The notes under the pieces were generated by a model. That model saw only the letters and a program-made list of their open reading frames with translations. It ran no database searches and was not told the origin of the DNA. Positions 48,197 to 57,676 of a stretch of 64,000 nt of DNA are shown here, piece after piece. The DNA lies in assembly GCF_021390195.1 (NCBI RefSeq), contig NZ_CP090003.1, positions 3,555,501-3,619,500 of the forward strand. Direction: 5' to 3'. Made by a program: the position numbers and the translations under genes. Position 1 is the first letter of the stretch; each line of letters opens with the position of its first letter. This DNA is from Flagellimonas sp. CMM7 (GTDB lineage: Bacteria > Bacteroidota > Bacteroidia > Flavobacteriales > Flavobacteriaceae).

Positions 48197-50089
48197 ATGG
48201 TAGAAGTGGGACGTAAGTATGTTTTTGATTTTGATAGCACCTTAACTAGGGTAGAGGCGTTGGATGTTTTGGCAGAAATGACCTTACAGGGAAAATCTAA
48301 CAAAGAAGAAGTTATTCAGGAAATTCAAGATATTACCAACTTGGGAATTGACGGGGATATCTCCTTTACCGAATCCTTGGAGCGTAGAATACAGCTTTTA
48401 AAGGCCCATAAGAATGATTTAGAAGGATTGGTAAGTGAACTTCGGCAGAAGATTTCTAAATCCATAGCATCAAACAAAGAGTTTTTTGAGAAGTTCTCAG
48501 ATGATATTTACGTGATTTCCTGTGGTTTCAAAGAGTTTATTGATCCTATAGTTCAAGAATACAACATCCCATCAGAAAGAGTGTATGCCAATACCTTTAA
48601 GTTTGATCAAGAGGGGAATATAGTCGGTTTTGACGAAGAAAATGTACTGGCATCCCATAATGGTAAGATAGAATGCCTTAAAAACTTGGACTTAGATGGA
48701 GAGGTACAGGTAATAGGAGATGGGTATAGTGATTATGTAATGCGAGAAGCAGGTATTGCCGACAAATTTTTTGCTTATACCGAGAATGTACATAGAGAAA
48801 AAGCGGCAAACAACGCCGATCATGTAACTCCAAATTTAGATGAGTTTCTTTATGTGAACGATTTGCCCAGAAATATCTCTTATCCAAAAAACAGGATTAA
48901 GATTTTATTGTTGGAAAATGTCCACCCTGATGCATTTGAAAACTTATCTGAAGATGGTTTTTCTGTAGAGTTGGTCAAACATAGTTTGCCAGAGGATGAA
49001 CTTATCGAAAGAATTAAAGGAGTTCACGTATTAGGAATTCGTTCTAAGACCCAAGTAACCCAAAAGGTATTGGATGCAGCCAATAAACTATTGGTGGTAG
49101 GAGCTTTTTGTATAGGCACCACCCAAATAGATTTGGAATACAGTAAGAAGAAAGGAGTTGTGGTTTTTAATGCGCCCTATAGCAATACAAGATCCGTTGT
49201 AGAATTGGCCATCGGTCATATTATTATGCTCATGCGTAATGTTTTTACTAGAAGTTCAGAAATTCATAACGGCACGTGGAATAAAACTGCGGCAAACTCA
49301 AGAGAAGTTAGAGGTAAAAATCTGGGAATTGTAGGTTACGGAAATATAGGCAAGCAAATGTCCATTTTAGCCGAGGCCATTGGTATGCGCGTTTATTATT
49401 ATGATGTGGCCGATAAACTGCCCTTAGGAAATGTGATTAAATGCGACACCTTGGAAGATTTACTTTCTGTTTCCGATGTGGTAACCTTGCATATTGATGA
49501 TAATAAAGCCAACAAAGGGTTTATTGGGGAAAGAGAATTCAACCAGATGAGAGATGGAGCAATGTTGATTAACCTATCAAGAGGATTTGTGGTTGATATT
49601 GATGCACTCGCCAATGCGCTGAAAACGGGGAAATTAGGGGGAGCAGCTGTAGATGTTTACCCTGAAGAACCAAGGAGCAATGGAAACTTTGAAACCGCAC
49701 TCCAAGGACTGCCCAACGTAATTCTTACACCGCACGTTGGTGGGAGTACAGAAGAGGCACAACGGGATATTGCGGATTTTGTTCCGAATAAGATTATGGC
49801 CTATGTTAACTCTGGAAATACTGTAGACGCAGTAAACTTTCCTAATATTAGACTACCAAAACACACTAATGCGCACCGTTTTTTGCACATCCATAAAAAC
49901 GTACCGGGAGTAATGGCAAATATCAGTGAGGTATTGGCCAAATATGAAATGAATATTACCGGGCAATATCTATCTACTGATGATAAGGTAGGTTATGTAA
50001 TTACCGATTTGGACAAGGAATACAACAAGGAAGTTGTAAAGGCGCTTAAGAATGTGGAAAACACCATAAAGTTTAGAGTATTGTACTAG
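48197..50089 (+). CDS. serA: Phosphoserine phosphatase-phosphoglycerate dehydrogenase fusion
   Basis: A 630-residue fusion. The N-terminal HAD phosphatase domain (about residues 1-220) keeps the SerB residues: nucleophile and acid in YVFDFDSTLT (Asp11, Asp13), the serine in VISCGFKEF, and VIGDGYSDYVMREAG. The C-terminal part (about 230-630) is D-3-phosphoglycerate dehydrogenase with NAD-binding GIVGYGNIGKQ, catalytic-type LSRGFVVDI, LTPHVGGSTEEAQ and a final ACT domain (from about 555) that may bind serine. Steps 1 and 3 of serine synthesis thus lie on one chain; serC is not here. The fusion is known from Flavobacteriia. Confidence 0.93.
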   Translation: MVEVGRKYVFDFDSTLTRVEALDVLAEMTLQGKSNKEEVIQEIQDITNLGIDGDISFTESLERRIQLLKAHKNDLEGLVSELRQKISKSIASNKEFFEKFSDDIYVISCGFKEFIDPIVQEYNIPSERVYANTFKFDQEGNIVGFDEENVLASHNGKIECLKNLDLDGEVQVIGDGYSDYVMREAGIADKFFAYTENVHREKAANNADHVTPNLDEFLYVNDLPRNISYPKNRIKILLLENVHPDAFENLSEDGFSVELVKHSLPEDELIERIKGVHVLGIRSKTQVTQKVLDAANKLLVVGAFCIGTTQIDLEYSKKKGVVVFNAPYSNTRSVVELAIGHIIMLMRNVFTRSSEIHNGTWNKTAANSREVRGKNLGIVGYGNIGKQMSILAEAIGMRVYYYDVADKLPLGNVIKCDTLEDLLSVSDVVTLHIDDNKANKGFIGEREFNQMRDGAMLINLSRGFVVDIDALANALKTGKLGGAAVDVYPEEPRSNGNFETALQGLPNVILTPHVGGSTEEAQRDIADFVPNKIMAYVNSGNTVDAVNFPNIRLPKHTNAHRFLHIHKNVPGVMANISEVLAKYEMNITGQYLSTDDKVGYVITDLDKEYNKEVVKALKNVENTIKFRVLY

Positions 50090-50213
50090 TTTATTTTAGT
50101 ACTCTCATAATACAGTTGTTCACATTCTGAAATCTTCGTTTCACAACATTTTTATTACACACTTAACTTTTCGATATAAATTGTAGGTAAATTCTTATAT
50201 AAAATTCACCTTA

Positions 50214-51143
50214 ATGAATATTGGGAAGATCAGATTATTTAAAAAGGGATTTCGGGCATATTATTTACTGGTGATTTCAATTGTTTTTTTGACAATTGTT
50301 ATACAATCCATGACCCAGTATTCATTGAACCAACAAAGATCTACTGCGCTAATTGTAAACCTTTCCGGAAAGCAGCGAATGCTCAGTCAACGATTGCTCA
50401 ATGAGCTTTATTCTTGCAGGTACCATAACTGTGATTATGCTGAAATGAAACTCACTCTGAGTAGGTTGTATCAAATGAACAAGTTCTTGCAAGAAGGAAA
50501 TGAGGGCCTTAAACTAGAACCCTTGGATGACGAAGAAATTCTTCGAGAATTTAGGAGACTGGAACCTCACTTGGAATGGTTAAATAGTGAATTAAAGAAT
50601 TTTCAAAATTTTAAAAACGTTTCCTTTATTGATGTCAGATATCGAGTAGACCGGTTTTTGTTTATTATGGATGGTATTGTAAACCAGTTTCAGAAAAAAG
50701 CCGAAAAAGATATCCGGACCATGATGATTATAGAAGTGGAACTGGCCATATTTTCTATTGTCATCATACTTTTCGAGATATTCTTTATTGTAAATCCCAT
50801 AATAAACAGAATTGTTGACCAAAAGAAAAAGCTTTCAGAAATAGCATGGCATCAATCCCATGTGTTTAATTCCCACATGAAGAATATTGCAGACCTTCAA
50901 TATGTTTTAAAAGTGGAGAAAAACCCAGAAAGACAGAGAGAGATTTATGGATTTATTGAAGAAGAATTAAATCATTTGAAAAAGGTGTCGGAGAATATGG
51001 TCAAATCATTGGAAGAGACAGCAGATGGCCCTAAACCACATCATTTAATGATTGAAAAAGTAGAAGGCTTCTTGGAAAAGTATAAACTATTGGGGACGGA
51101 CAAAGTTGTTATTGATGATGATAAGGTTCATTCCGTAAAATAG
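50214..51143 (+). CDS. PilJ-N-type sensor protein without kinase domain
   Basis: A 309-residue membrane protein. Two membrane segments (about 15-34 and 176-197) flank a periplasmic domain that begins with NLSGKQRMLSQRLLNELYSC, the signature of the type IV pili methyl-accepting transducer N-terminal domain (PilJ-N, helical, often a nitrate/nitrite-type or small-ligand sensor). After TM2, EIAWHQSHVFNSHMKNIADL resembles the dimerisation helix of histidine kinases in this phylum, with a histidine at the expected place. No ATPase domain follows; the protein ends about 90 residues later. It overlaps rlmH by 35 bp, tail to tail. Confidence 0.82.
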   Translation: MNIGKIRLFKKGFRAYYLLVISIVFLTIVIQSMTQYSLNQQRSTALIVNLSGKQRMLSQRLLNELYSCRYHNCDYAEMKLTLSRLYQMNKFLQEGNEGLKLEPLDDEEILREFRRLEPHLEWLNSELKNFQNFKNVSFIDVRYRVDRFLFIMDGIVNQFQKKAEKDIRTMMIIEVELAIFSIVIILFEIFFIVNPIINRIVDQKKKLSEIAWHQSHVFNSHMKNIADLQYVLKVEKNPERQREIYGFIEEELNHLKKVSENMVKSLEETADGPKPHHLMIEKVEGFLEKYKLLGTDKVVIDDDKVHSVK

Positions 51144-51582
51144 TAAAGCTTCTATATAATTGCTCAACCAAAAACAAACGTACCATTTGATGAGAAAATG
51201 TCATCTTCGATAGACTTATTTTTTCAGTACTTCTTTGGTACAAAGCTTCACTAAAACCATAAGGCCCTCCAATGACCAATACGAGGTTTTTTAGACCGCT
51301 GTTCATTTTTTTTTGTAGAAACTGAGAAAATTCCACAGATGTAAATTGTTTTCCTTTATCATCCAAAATAGCCAATGTATCGGCAGGTTGTATTTGTTTA
51401 AGAATCAATTCCCCTTCTTTTTCTTTTTGTAGAACCTCGGAAAGGTTTTTACTGTTTTTGATATCAGGAATTACCAAAAATTGAAATTTCACATAATGTT
51501 TTAGTCGCTTCTCATAAATAGCTATAAGTTTGGAGAGTTCGGAGCTATCTGTTTTACCAATGGCAATTAATGTAATTTGCAT
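51109..51582 (-). CDS. rlmH: 23S rRNA pseudouridine-1915 N3-methyltransferase
   Basis: A 157-residue SPOUT enzyme from the ATG at 51582 (MQITLIAIGKTDSSELSKLI). A longer frame with a start at 51756 would add 58 residues that overlap nadC and have no family support. It has FLVIPDIKNSKN, LAILDDKGKQFTSVEFSQFL and the SAM-binding knot VIGGPYGFSEALY (about residues 105-117), and ends in LYRSFTILRNEPYHHQ, the standard RlmH C-terminus. It methylates the pseudouridine in helix 69 of 23S rRNA after subunit joining. It is divergent from nadC. Confidence 0.96.
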   Translation of the reverse strand: MQITLIAIGKTDSSELSKLIAIYEKRLKHYVKFQFLVIPDIKNSKNLSEVLQKEKEGELILKQIQPADTLAILDDKGKQFTSVEFSQFLQKKMNSGLKNLVLVIGGPYGFSEALYQRSTEKISLSKMTFSHQMVRLFLVEQLYRSFTILRNEPYHHQ

Positions 51583-51672
51583 GATCAAAAATAATTTTTT
51601 CAAACTAAACAATGGCAATGGACAATAGTCAGGACTAATGTTTTTATTATTTTCGTTAAAACCCCAGCAATA

Positions 51673-52530
51673 ATGATTACCCAGGATCAATTCCAAAAAG
51701 AAATAGTACTTATTATAGCAAATGCCATTCGTGAAGATGTTGGGGATGGCGATCATAGTTCTCTGGCATGTATTCCAGAGGAAACTATGGGCAAGGCCAA
51801 ATTATTGGTAAAAGATGAAGGTATCATTGCCGGTGTTGAGTTTGCAAAACAAGTTTTTGAATATGTAGATCCTAATTTAAAATTGGAAACACGTATTACT
51901 GACGGCACTCCCGTAAAGTATGGAGACATTGCTTTTTATGTTTCAGGGAGTTCCCAGAGTATTCTTAAAGCAGAAAGATTAGTGTTGAATGCTATGCAAC
52001 GTATGAGTGCGATTGCTACAAAGACCAAGAGCTACGTTCAGCTTCTAGAAGGAACCAGTACTAAAATTTTGGACACTAGAAAAACTACTCCCGGAATTAG
52101 AGCTCTAGAGAAATGGGCTGTTAAAATTGGAGGAGGAGAGAATCACAGGTTTGCCTTGTATGATATGATTATGCTTAAAGATAACCATATAGATTTTGCG
52201 GGAGGAATAACGGAGGCTATACAAAAGACCAGACAATACTTATTGGACACCAACAGAGATTTAAAGATTATTGTAGAGGCAAGAAATTTGAAAGAAGTTG
52301 AAGAAATACTTCAATCTGAAGGGGTCTACAGAATTCTATTGGACAATTTTAATTACGAGGATACCAAGACAGCAGTTGCATTAATCGGAGATCGTTGTCT
52401 TACAGAATCTTCGGGAGGAATAAATGAAAGTACAATAAGGCATTACGCTGAGTGTGGTGTGGATTATATTTCTTCAGGAGCATTGACCCATTCTGTCCAT
52501 AATTTGGATTTAAGCCTTAAAGCAGTTTAA
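51673..52530 (+). CDS. nadC: Nicotinate-nucleotide pyrophosphorylase (carboxylating)
   Basis: A 285-residue enzyme. It has REDVGDGDHSSLACIPEETM (about residues 21-40), LDTRKTTPGIRALEKWAVKI (about 138-157), GGGENHRFALYDMIMLKDNH and ESSGGINESTIRHYAECGVD near the end, all NadC signatures with the basic phosphoribosyl-binding residues. It converts quinolinate and PRPP to nicotinate mononucleotide, CO2 and pyrophosphate in NAD synthesis. nadA and nadB are not in the window. Its stop overlaps the YihY-like gene by 1 base, so the two are coupled. Confidence 0.97.
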   Translation: MITQDQFQKEIVLIIANAIREDVGDGDHSSLACIPEETMGKAKLLVKDEGIIAGVEFAKQVFEYVDPNLKLETRITDGTPVKYGDIAFYVSGSSQSILKAERLVLNAMQRMSAIATKTKSYVQLLEGTSTKILDTRKTTPGIRALEKWAVKIGGGENHRFALYDMIMLKDNHIDFAGGITEAIQKTRQYLLDTNRDLKIIVEARNLKEVEEILQSEGVYRILLDNFNYEDTKTAVALIGDRCLTESSGGINESTIRHYAECGVDYISSGALTHSVHNLDLSLKAV

Positions 52531-53507
52531 TGTCGACAGCCATAGAAGAACGATTAGAAAAAATCCCAATTATTAATTGGCTGGTCAGGTTGTTGAAAAA
52601 CATAAAACTAAAGGCATTTGAGGGGCTTTCCTTTTACGATTTAATGGAAATGTACGTGTTGGGAATTGTAAAAGGCACACTATCCTCAAGAGCCAGTTCC
52701 ATTGCTTTCAGTTTGTTTATGGCGCTGTTTCCTTTGCTCATATTCTTGGTTACACTTTTGCCGTTTATCATCCCTTATGCAAGTGTGGGAAACGAAAATT
52801 TTGATGCACAGTTCTTGCTGTTCCTAGAATCTTTTTTGCCATCTGCAACCAGTGATTACTTTGGGGATATTTATCAACAGATAAAGGACCAAAAGCGTGG
52901 AGGATTGTTATCTTCAACCTTTGTGATTTCCATTTTTCTGGTAGCCAATGGCGTAAATGCAATTTTCGGGGGCTTTGAAAATTCGTATCATGTGGAGCTC
53001 ACCAGAAATTTTTTCAGACAATATTTGTATGCTTTTATGGTAGGATTAATTCTTTCCATTTTACTGGTTATAGGAGCAGTGACATTTGTATACTTTGAGT
53101 TTTATATAGTTGAATATACTAGCGAGTATTTAGGAAAGAAACTGGGGTATGATATTGAAAAAAGTGACACCATAGGCATTCAGGTAACCAAAATCTTGTT
53201 CTTTATGTTGCTTTCTTATCTTACTACGGCCATTCTCTATTACTTTGGAACGGCAGAAGGAAGAAAGGCAAAATTCTTTTCCGCGGGAGCACTTATGACT
53301 ACATTGTTGTTTGTACTGACTTCCTATCTTTTTGGGGTGTATGTGGAAAAGTTTGCCAGATACAACGAGTTTTATGGAGCTTTGGGAGGACTATTGATTT
53401 TAATGGTGTTTATTTGGTTAAATTCCAATATTCTGTTGCTTGGATTTGAACTGAACGCAACGCTAAATTCTTTAAAGAAAAAACATGAAAAACAGCTTAA
53501 GGCTTGA
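52530..53507 (+). CDS. YihY/BrkB-family inner membrane protein
   Basis: A 325-residue membrane protein with about six hydrophobic segments. It has SRASSIAFSLFMALFPLLIF (about residues 53-72), NGVNAIFGGFENSYHV, and later FARYNEFYGALGGLLILMVF and NILLLGFELNATL, the family signatures of YihY (once misnamed ribonuclease BN). Function is not settled; a transport or envelope role is suspected. It overlaps nadC by 1 base and the DUF2147 gene by 23 bases, so three genes are transcribed together with priA following. Confidence 0.92.
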   Translation: MSTAIEERLEKIPIINWLVRLLKNIKLKAFEGLSFYDLMEMYVLGIVKGTLSSRASSIAFSLFMALFPLLIFLVTLLPFIIPYASVGNENFDAQFLLFLESFLPSATSDYFGDIYQQIKDQKRGGLLSSTFVISIFLVANGVNAIFGGFENSYHVELTRNFFRQYLYAFMVGLILSILLVIGAVTFVYFEFYIVEYTSEYLGKKLGYDIEKSDTIGIQVTKILFFMLLSYLTTAILYYFGTAEGRKAKFFSAGALMTTLLFVLTSYLFGVYVEKFARYNEFYGALGGLLILMVFIWLNSNILLLGFELNATLNSLKKKHEKQLKA

Positions 53508-53934
53508 TAAATGTGTATTGCTTATTTGTTTGTTGATAGTTCAAATCTCATGGTCCCAAACCGTATTTGGGAAATGGAAGACCATTGATGACCGTAATGG
53601 AATTACCAAAGCAATTGTTGAGGTTTATGAAGAAAATGGGCTATTACAGGCCAAAGTTCTTAAAGTTGTTGAGAAAGGAAAAGAAAATGCACTTTGTATA
53701 AAATGTAAAGGGGAATTAAAAGATAAGCCCGTTAATGGGATGCAGATTATGTTCAATTTTAAGAAAAACAATAAAGGGGAGTATAGAGGTAACAAGCTTT
53801 TTGACCCAGAACAGGCAATGACCTTTAGGGGCAGAGTCTGGTTAGATCCAAAAAACACTAATAGATTGAAAGTGAGGGGGTATTTGGCTTTCTTATACAG
53901 AACCCAAACCTGGCATAGACTAGTGGAAGAATAG
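53485..53934 (+). CDS. DUF2147 exported protein
   Basis: A 149-residue protein with a signal peptide (LLICLLIVQISWSQ, cleavage about residue 25). The mature part has FGKWKTIDDRNGITKAIVEV (about 28-47), the pair LCIKCKGELKDKPV with two cysteines, and the end RGYLAFLYRTQTWHRL. This is the DUF2147 pattern, a beta-barrel domain with unknown ligand. Its start lies 23 bp inside the YihY-like gene; the ATG is chosen because it gives the signal peptide. It is 12 bp before priA. Confidence 0.88.
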   Translation: MKNSLRLDKCVLLICLLIVQISWSQTVFGKWKTIDDRNGITKAIVEVYEENGLLQAKVLKVVEKGKENALCIKCKGELKDKPVNGMQIMFNFKKNNKGEYRGNKLFDPEQAMTFRGRVWLDPKNTNRLKVRGYLAFLYRTQTWHRLVEE

Positions 53935-53946
53935 AAGATTAATAGT

Positions 53947-56403
53947 ATGCCCTATTTTTTAGATGTTGTCCTGCCAATACCTTTAGAAAGACTTTTTACG
54001 TACAGTATTTCTGAACAAGAAGCTGGTTTTTTAAAGGCAGGTATGAGAGTTGCCGTTCCCTTTGGCAAATCAAAAATATACACTGCCCTTGCTTTTAATG
54101 TTCACAGCAACCCTCCTTTGGCTTATGATGCTAAGGAAATCTACCAGATTTTGGATGAACAACCATTGGTGAATAAATTCCAACTAAAACATTGGGAATG
54201 GATTGCACAATATTATATGTGTACTCTTGGCGAAGTGATTCGTAGTGCCCTGCCTAGTGCATTTTTGCTGGAAAGTGAAACTTTGGTATTACTAAACAAG
54301 AACACATCGGTAGACGAATTGGGTCTAAAGGATGATGAATTTTTGGTTTATGAAGCGTTACAACATCAATCCGCTTTAAAAATTGGAGAGATAAGTGGTA
54401 TAGTCGATAAAAAGAATGTATTGCCTCTTGTAAATAGATTAGTTCAAAAAGGAGTGGTTTTGCAAAAAGAAGAACTTTACGAGCAATACGTACCCAAGTT
54501 GGTGAGGTACGTAAAGCTTGGGAAGGAATACCATGATGAAACAAAACTTGAAGAACTTTTAGGTAATTTATCAAGAGCACCAAAACAAAGTCAGGTGGTT
54601 CTATCGCTTTTTCAGCTACAGGCAAAAAGCAAAAAACCAATACCTATTGCTGATTTGGAAAAAGAAAGCAATAGTTCTAGAGCTGTGATCAAGGCACTTA
54701 TTGATAAATCAATTCTTGAAGAATATCATATTAGGACAGATAGGGTACAATTTGAAGGAGAATCTAAGTCAGAAGAAACGATTTCATTAAATACGTACCA
54801 GGCAAAAGCTTTCGATGACATAATGGAGAGTTTTGCTAAAAACAAAGTTGCTTTATTGCATGGTGTTACCTCTTCAGGAAAGACGGAAGTTTACATCAAA
54901 CTAATAGAGCAATCTCTTCAACAGGGTAAGCAAGCGCTATATCTGTTGCCTGAAATAGCCTTGACCTCTCAATTAATAGGAAGATTGCGGTCCTATTTTG
55001 GAAATAGAGTTTCTGTGTATCATTCAAAATACAGCATTCATGAACGTGTTGAAGTATGGAACAATGTAAAGGATGATTCTGATAAAGCACAAATTGTGAT
55101 AGGGGCAAGGTCATCCTTGTTTTTACCATTCTCCAACTTGGGATTGGTGGTTGTGGATGAGGAACATGAGAATTCTTTTAAACAGTTTGACCCTGCTCCT
55201 AGGTATCATGCCCGCGACGCTGCAATTGTTTTAACATCTCTTCATGGAGCATATTGTGTCTTAGGTTCTGCAACCCCTAGTATAGAAAGCATGGATAATG
55301 CTAAAAAAGGAAAGTATGGTTATGCCAGTATTCAGTATAGGTACGGGAATGTCTTAATGCCAGATATTACATTGGTTGATATTAAGGAGGCTACCCGGAA
55401 AAAGCGCATGAAAGGTCATTTTTCGGAAACCTTGTTTAATGCTGTCTCCGAGGCTTTGGAAGAAGGTGAGCAAATAATCCTATTTCAGAATAGGAGAGGT
55501 TTTGCGCCGATTGTTGAATGCACCACTTGCGGTAATGTTACCCAATGCCCTAACTGCGATGTAAGTCTTACGTATCACCAGCATAGAAATCAATTACGTT
55601 GTCATTATTGTGGGTATCATATGGCTTTGCAACAGGGGTGTTTGGCCTGTGGAAGCCCTACTTTAGATAAAAAAGGTTTTGGAACCGAGCAAATTCAAGA
55701 AGAGTTGAAAGCGCTTTTTCCAGAAGCAAATGTAGGCAGGATGGATTTGGATACTACTCGAGGAAAATACGCATATGAAAAAATAATCACAGCTTTTGAA
55801 CAGCAAGAAATGGATATTCTTGTGGGTACACAGATGGTTACAAAGGGGTTGGATTTTAGAAATGTAAGTTTAGTTGGCATCATGAATGCAGACTCATTGC
55901 TGAATTTTCCTGACTATCGGGCACATGAAAGAAGTTTTCAAATGCTGACCCAAGTTGCAGGTAGGGCAGGGAGAACGCAGAAAAGAGGAAAGGTATTGAT
56001 ACAGACCTATAACCCATACCATCAAATATTACAGCAGGTTACTACAAACAACTATGATAAAATGTTTGAGGAACAATATTATGAAAGGGAGCAATTTAAA
56101 TATCCACCTCTGGTTCGGATTATTAAAATTACACTAAAAGATAAAGATTATAACAAATTGAATGAGGCTTCACAATGGTTTGCCAGTTCATTGCAGAATG
56201 TATTGGGACAACAGATTTTAGGGCCAGAATATCCACCTGTAGCCAGAATACGTAGGGATTACTTAAAAAACATTCTTATTAAGACGTCTAGGACCCAATC
56301 AATTTCACAAACAAAAAATAGCATTAAAAGAATTGAAAAATCTTTTAACGCTATTTCAAAGTATAAAAGTGTAAGACTGGTCTATAATGTAGACCACATA
56401 TAA
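53947..56403 (+). CDS. priA: Primosomal protein N', replication restart helicase
   Basis: An 818-residue superfamily 2 helicase, longer than E. coli PriA (732). An N-terminal DNA-binding region (about 1-270) is followed by Walker A ALLHGVTSSGKTEVYIKL (about 298-315), Walker B VVDEEHENSFKQ, and the zinc sites CTTCGNVTQCPNC, CHYCGYH and CLACGSP (eight cysteines, about 525-575). The motor motifs MVTKGLDFRNV and QVAGRAGRTQKRG follow. It loads the replisome at stalled forks. It comes 12 bp after the DUF2147 gene, on the same strand, and converges with the LytTR gene. Confidence 0.97.
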   Translation: MPYFLDVVLPIPLERLFTYSISEQEAGFLKAGMRVAVPFGKSKIYTALAFNVHSNPPLAYDAKEIYQILDEQPLVNKFQLKHWEWIAQYYMCTLGEVIRSALPSAFLLESETLVLLNKNTSVDELGLKDDEFLVYEALQHQSALKIGEISGIVDKKNVLPLVNRLVQKGVVLQKEELYEQYVPKLVRYVKLGKEYHDETKLEELLGNLSRAPKQSQVVLSLFQLQAKSKKPIPIADLEKESNSSRAVIKALIDKSILEEYHIRTDRVQFEGESKSEETISLNTYQAKAFDDIMESFAKNKVALLHGVTSSGKTEVYIKLIEQSLQQGKQALYLLPEIALTSQLIGRLRSYFGNRVSVYHSKYSIHERVEVWNNVKDDSDKAQIVIGARSSLFLPFSNLGLVVVDEEHENSFKQFDPAPRYHARDAAIVLTSLHGAYCVLGSATPSIESMDNAKKGKYGYASIQYRYGNVLMPDITLVDIKEATRKKRMKGHFSETLFNAVSEALEEGEQIILFQNRRGFAPIVECTTCGNVTQCPNCDVSLTYHQHRNQLRCHYCGYHMALQQGCLACGSPTLDKKGFGTEQIQEELKALFPEANVGRMDLDTTRGKYAYEKIITAFEQQEMDILVGTQMVTKGLDFRNVSLVGIMNADSLLNFPDYRAHERSFQMLTQVAGRAGRTQKRGKVLIQTYNPYHQILQQVTTNNYDKMFEEQYYEREQFKYPPLVRIIKITLKDKDYNKLNEASQWFASSLQNVLGQQILGPEYPPVARIRRDYLKNILIKTSRTQSISQTKNSIKRIEKSFNAISKYKSVRLVYNVDHI

Positions 56404-56404
56404 T

Positions 56405-57097
56405 TTATACGTTAGCTAGTGCTTCTGCTAATTCTGTCTTTTTATTTCTACTTAAAGGAATCTGTCTACCCCCAACCTCAACATTCTTGCTGTTGAATTT
56501 TTCAATCTTTTCAAGATTCACAATATAGGATTTATGGATTCTAAGAAACTTTTCAGCAGGTAATTGCTGCTCAAAAGATTTCATTGTAGAAAGAATTACA
56601 ATATTGGCTTCATCTGTAACCAATTTAATATAATCTCCCAGAGCTTCAATCCATTTAATATCGTTTAAGATAACCTTACGTTTTTTAAGGTTACTTTTTA
56701 CGAAAATATGTTCTTCATCTTCATCAACCCTATTTATTTGCTCGTACTTTGCTACAGCTCTTTTTACGGAAGACTCAAAGCGTGCAAGTGTAATAGGTTT
56801 ATGAAGGTAATCGGTCACATCATAATCAAAAGCCTTCAATGCGTAATCCGGCTTTCCAGTAATCAAAATAACCTGCGGAGGGTTCTCCAGAGCCTCCAAT
56901 AAGTCAAAACCACTAATGATCGGCATTTCAACATCTAGAAAGATTAAATCGATGTCGTGGTTCTTAAGTCCGTTTTTTGCCTCTATAGCGTTGCTGTATT
57001 CAGCTACAAGGGCAAGATGTGGGTGATTGTTGACCAATTTTGCAACAGCCATCCGTTGCATTGAGGAGTCGTCTACAATTATACTTTTTAATTTCAT
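56405..57097 (-). CDS. LytTR-family response regulator
   Basis: A 230-residue regulator. The receiver domain (about residues 1-120) has acidic DD at 9-10, phospho-acceptor Asp55 in LIFLDVEMPIISGFD, and the conserved lysine in LHKPITLARF. The LytTR DNA-binding domain (about 130-230) has HIFVKSNLKKRKVILNDIKW, KLVTDEANIVILSTMKSFEQ and LRIHKSYIVNLEKIEKF. Such regulators usually work with a LytS-type histidine kinase, but none is next to it. It converges with priA by 1 bp and diverges from rpsF. Confidence 0.94.
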   Translation of the reverse strand: MKLKSIIVDDSSMQRMAVAKLVNNHPHLALVAEYSNAIEAKNGLKNHDIDLIFLDVEMPIISGFDLLEALENPPQVILITGKPDYALKAFDYDVTDYLHKPITLARFESSVKRAVAKYEQINRVDEDEEHIFVKSNLKKRKVILNDIKWIEALGDYIKLVTDEANIVILSTMKSFEQQLPAEKFLRIHKSYIVNLEKIEKFNSKNVEVGGRQIPLSRNKKTELAEALANV

Positions 57098-57280
57098 AGA
57101 ATGGGGTGATTTGTAGGGTTTTAAATCATCGGCAAATTACATAAAAAAGGCGTTTAACGGCAACAAAAGATGTAAACATGGTCTATTTTGTTGTGTATAT
57201 TACCATATACGTCATGTAGGTTTGCTTGGTTCATTTATGTTAATAACTATTAATGTTTAAACGAAGATTTTACGCTTTTC

Positions 57281-57311
57281 TTGCGAGGAGAAGTAATTAT
57301 TACTAATTTTG
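57281..57311 (+). promoter_or_regulatory. Bacteroidetes-type promoter of the rpsF operon
   Basis: TTG at 57281-57283, a 20-nt spacer and TAATTTTG at 57304-57311. Transcription should begin near 57318, giving a very short leader of about 16 nt before rpsF at 57334. Confidence 0.78.
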
Positions 57312-57333
57312 CGCTCCTTTAAAAACATAATAT

Positions 57334-57672
57334 ATGAACCATTACGAAACTGTTTTCATTTTAAATCCCGTTCTGTCTGAAACACAGATAGAGGAAACAG
57401 TTAAGAAATTTGAAGATTTCTTAATTAAGAATGGTGGCAAAATGGTCTCCAAAGAAAACTGGGGACTTAAAAAATTAGCCTATCCCATTCAACACAAGAA
57501 AAGTGGTTTTTACCACTTATTTGAATTCACCGTTCCCGGTGAAGTAATTTCTCCTTACGAGCTAGAATTTAGAAGAGATGAGCGCATTATGCGTTTTCTA
57601 ACGGTTAAGTTGGACAAGCATGCTATTTCTTGGGCAGAAAGAAGAAGAACTAAATTAAAAGCAAAGGCATAG
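57334..57672 (+). CDS. rpsF: 30S ribosomal protein S6
   Basis: A 112-residue protein with [40 protein letters not shown] and [16 protein letters not shown], the S6 signatures. S6 forms a dimer with S18 on the platform of the small subunit. It is the first gene of rpsF-rpsR-rplI, with 4 bp to rpsR. The ssb gene found between rpsF and rpsR in many Firmicutes is absent. A consensus promoter lies upstream. Confidence 0.97.
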   Translation: MNHYETVFILNPVLSETQIEETVKKFEDFLIKNGGKMVSKENWGLKKLAYPIQHKKSGFYHLFEFTVPGEVISPYELEFRRDERIMRFLTVKLDKHAISWAERRRTKLKAKA

Positions 57673-57676
57673 GGTT

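Noticed and set aside
51583..51756. A longer N-terminus for rlmH
   Set aside because: The added 58 residues overlap the start of nadC on the other strand and do not look like the family, while the ATG at 51582 gives the standard RlmH start.
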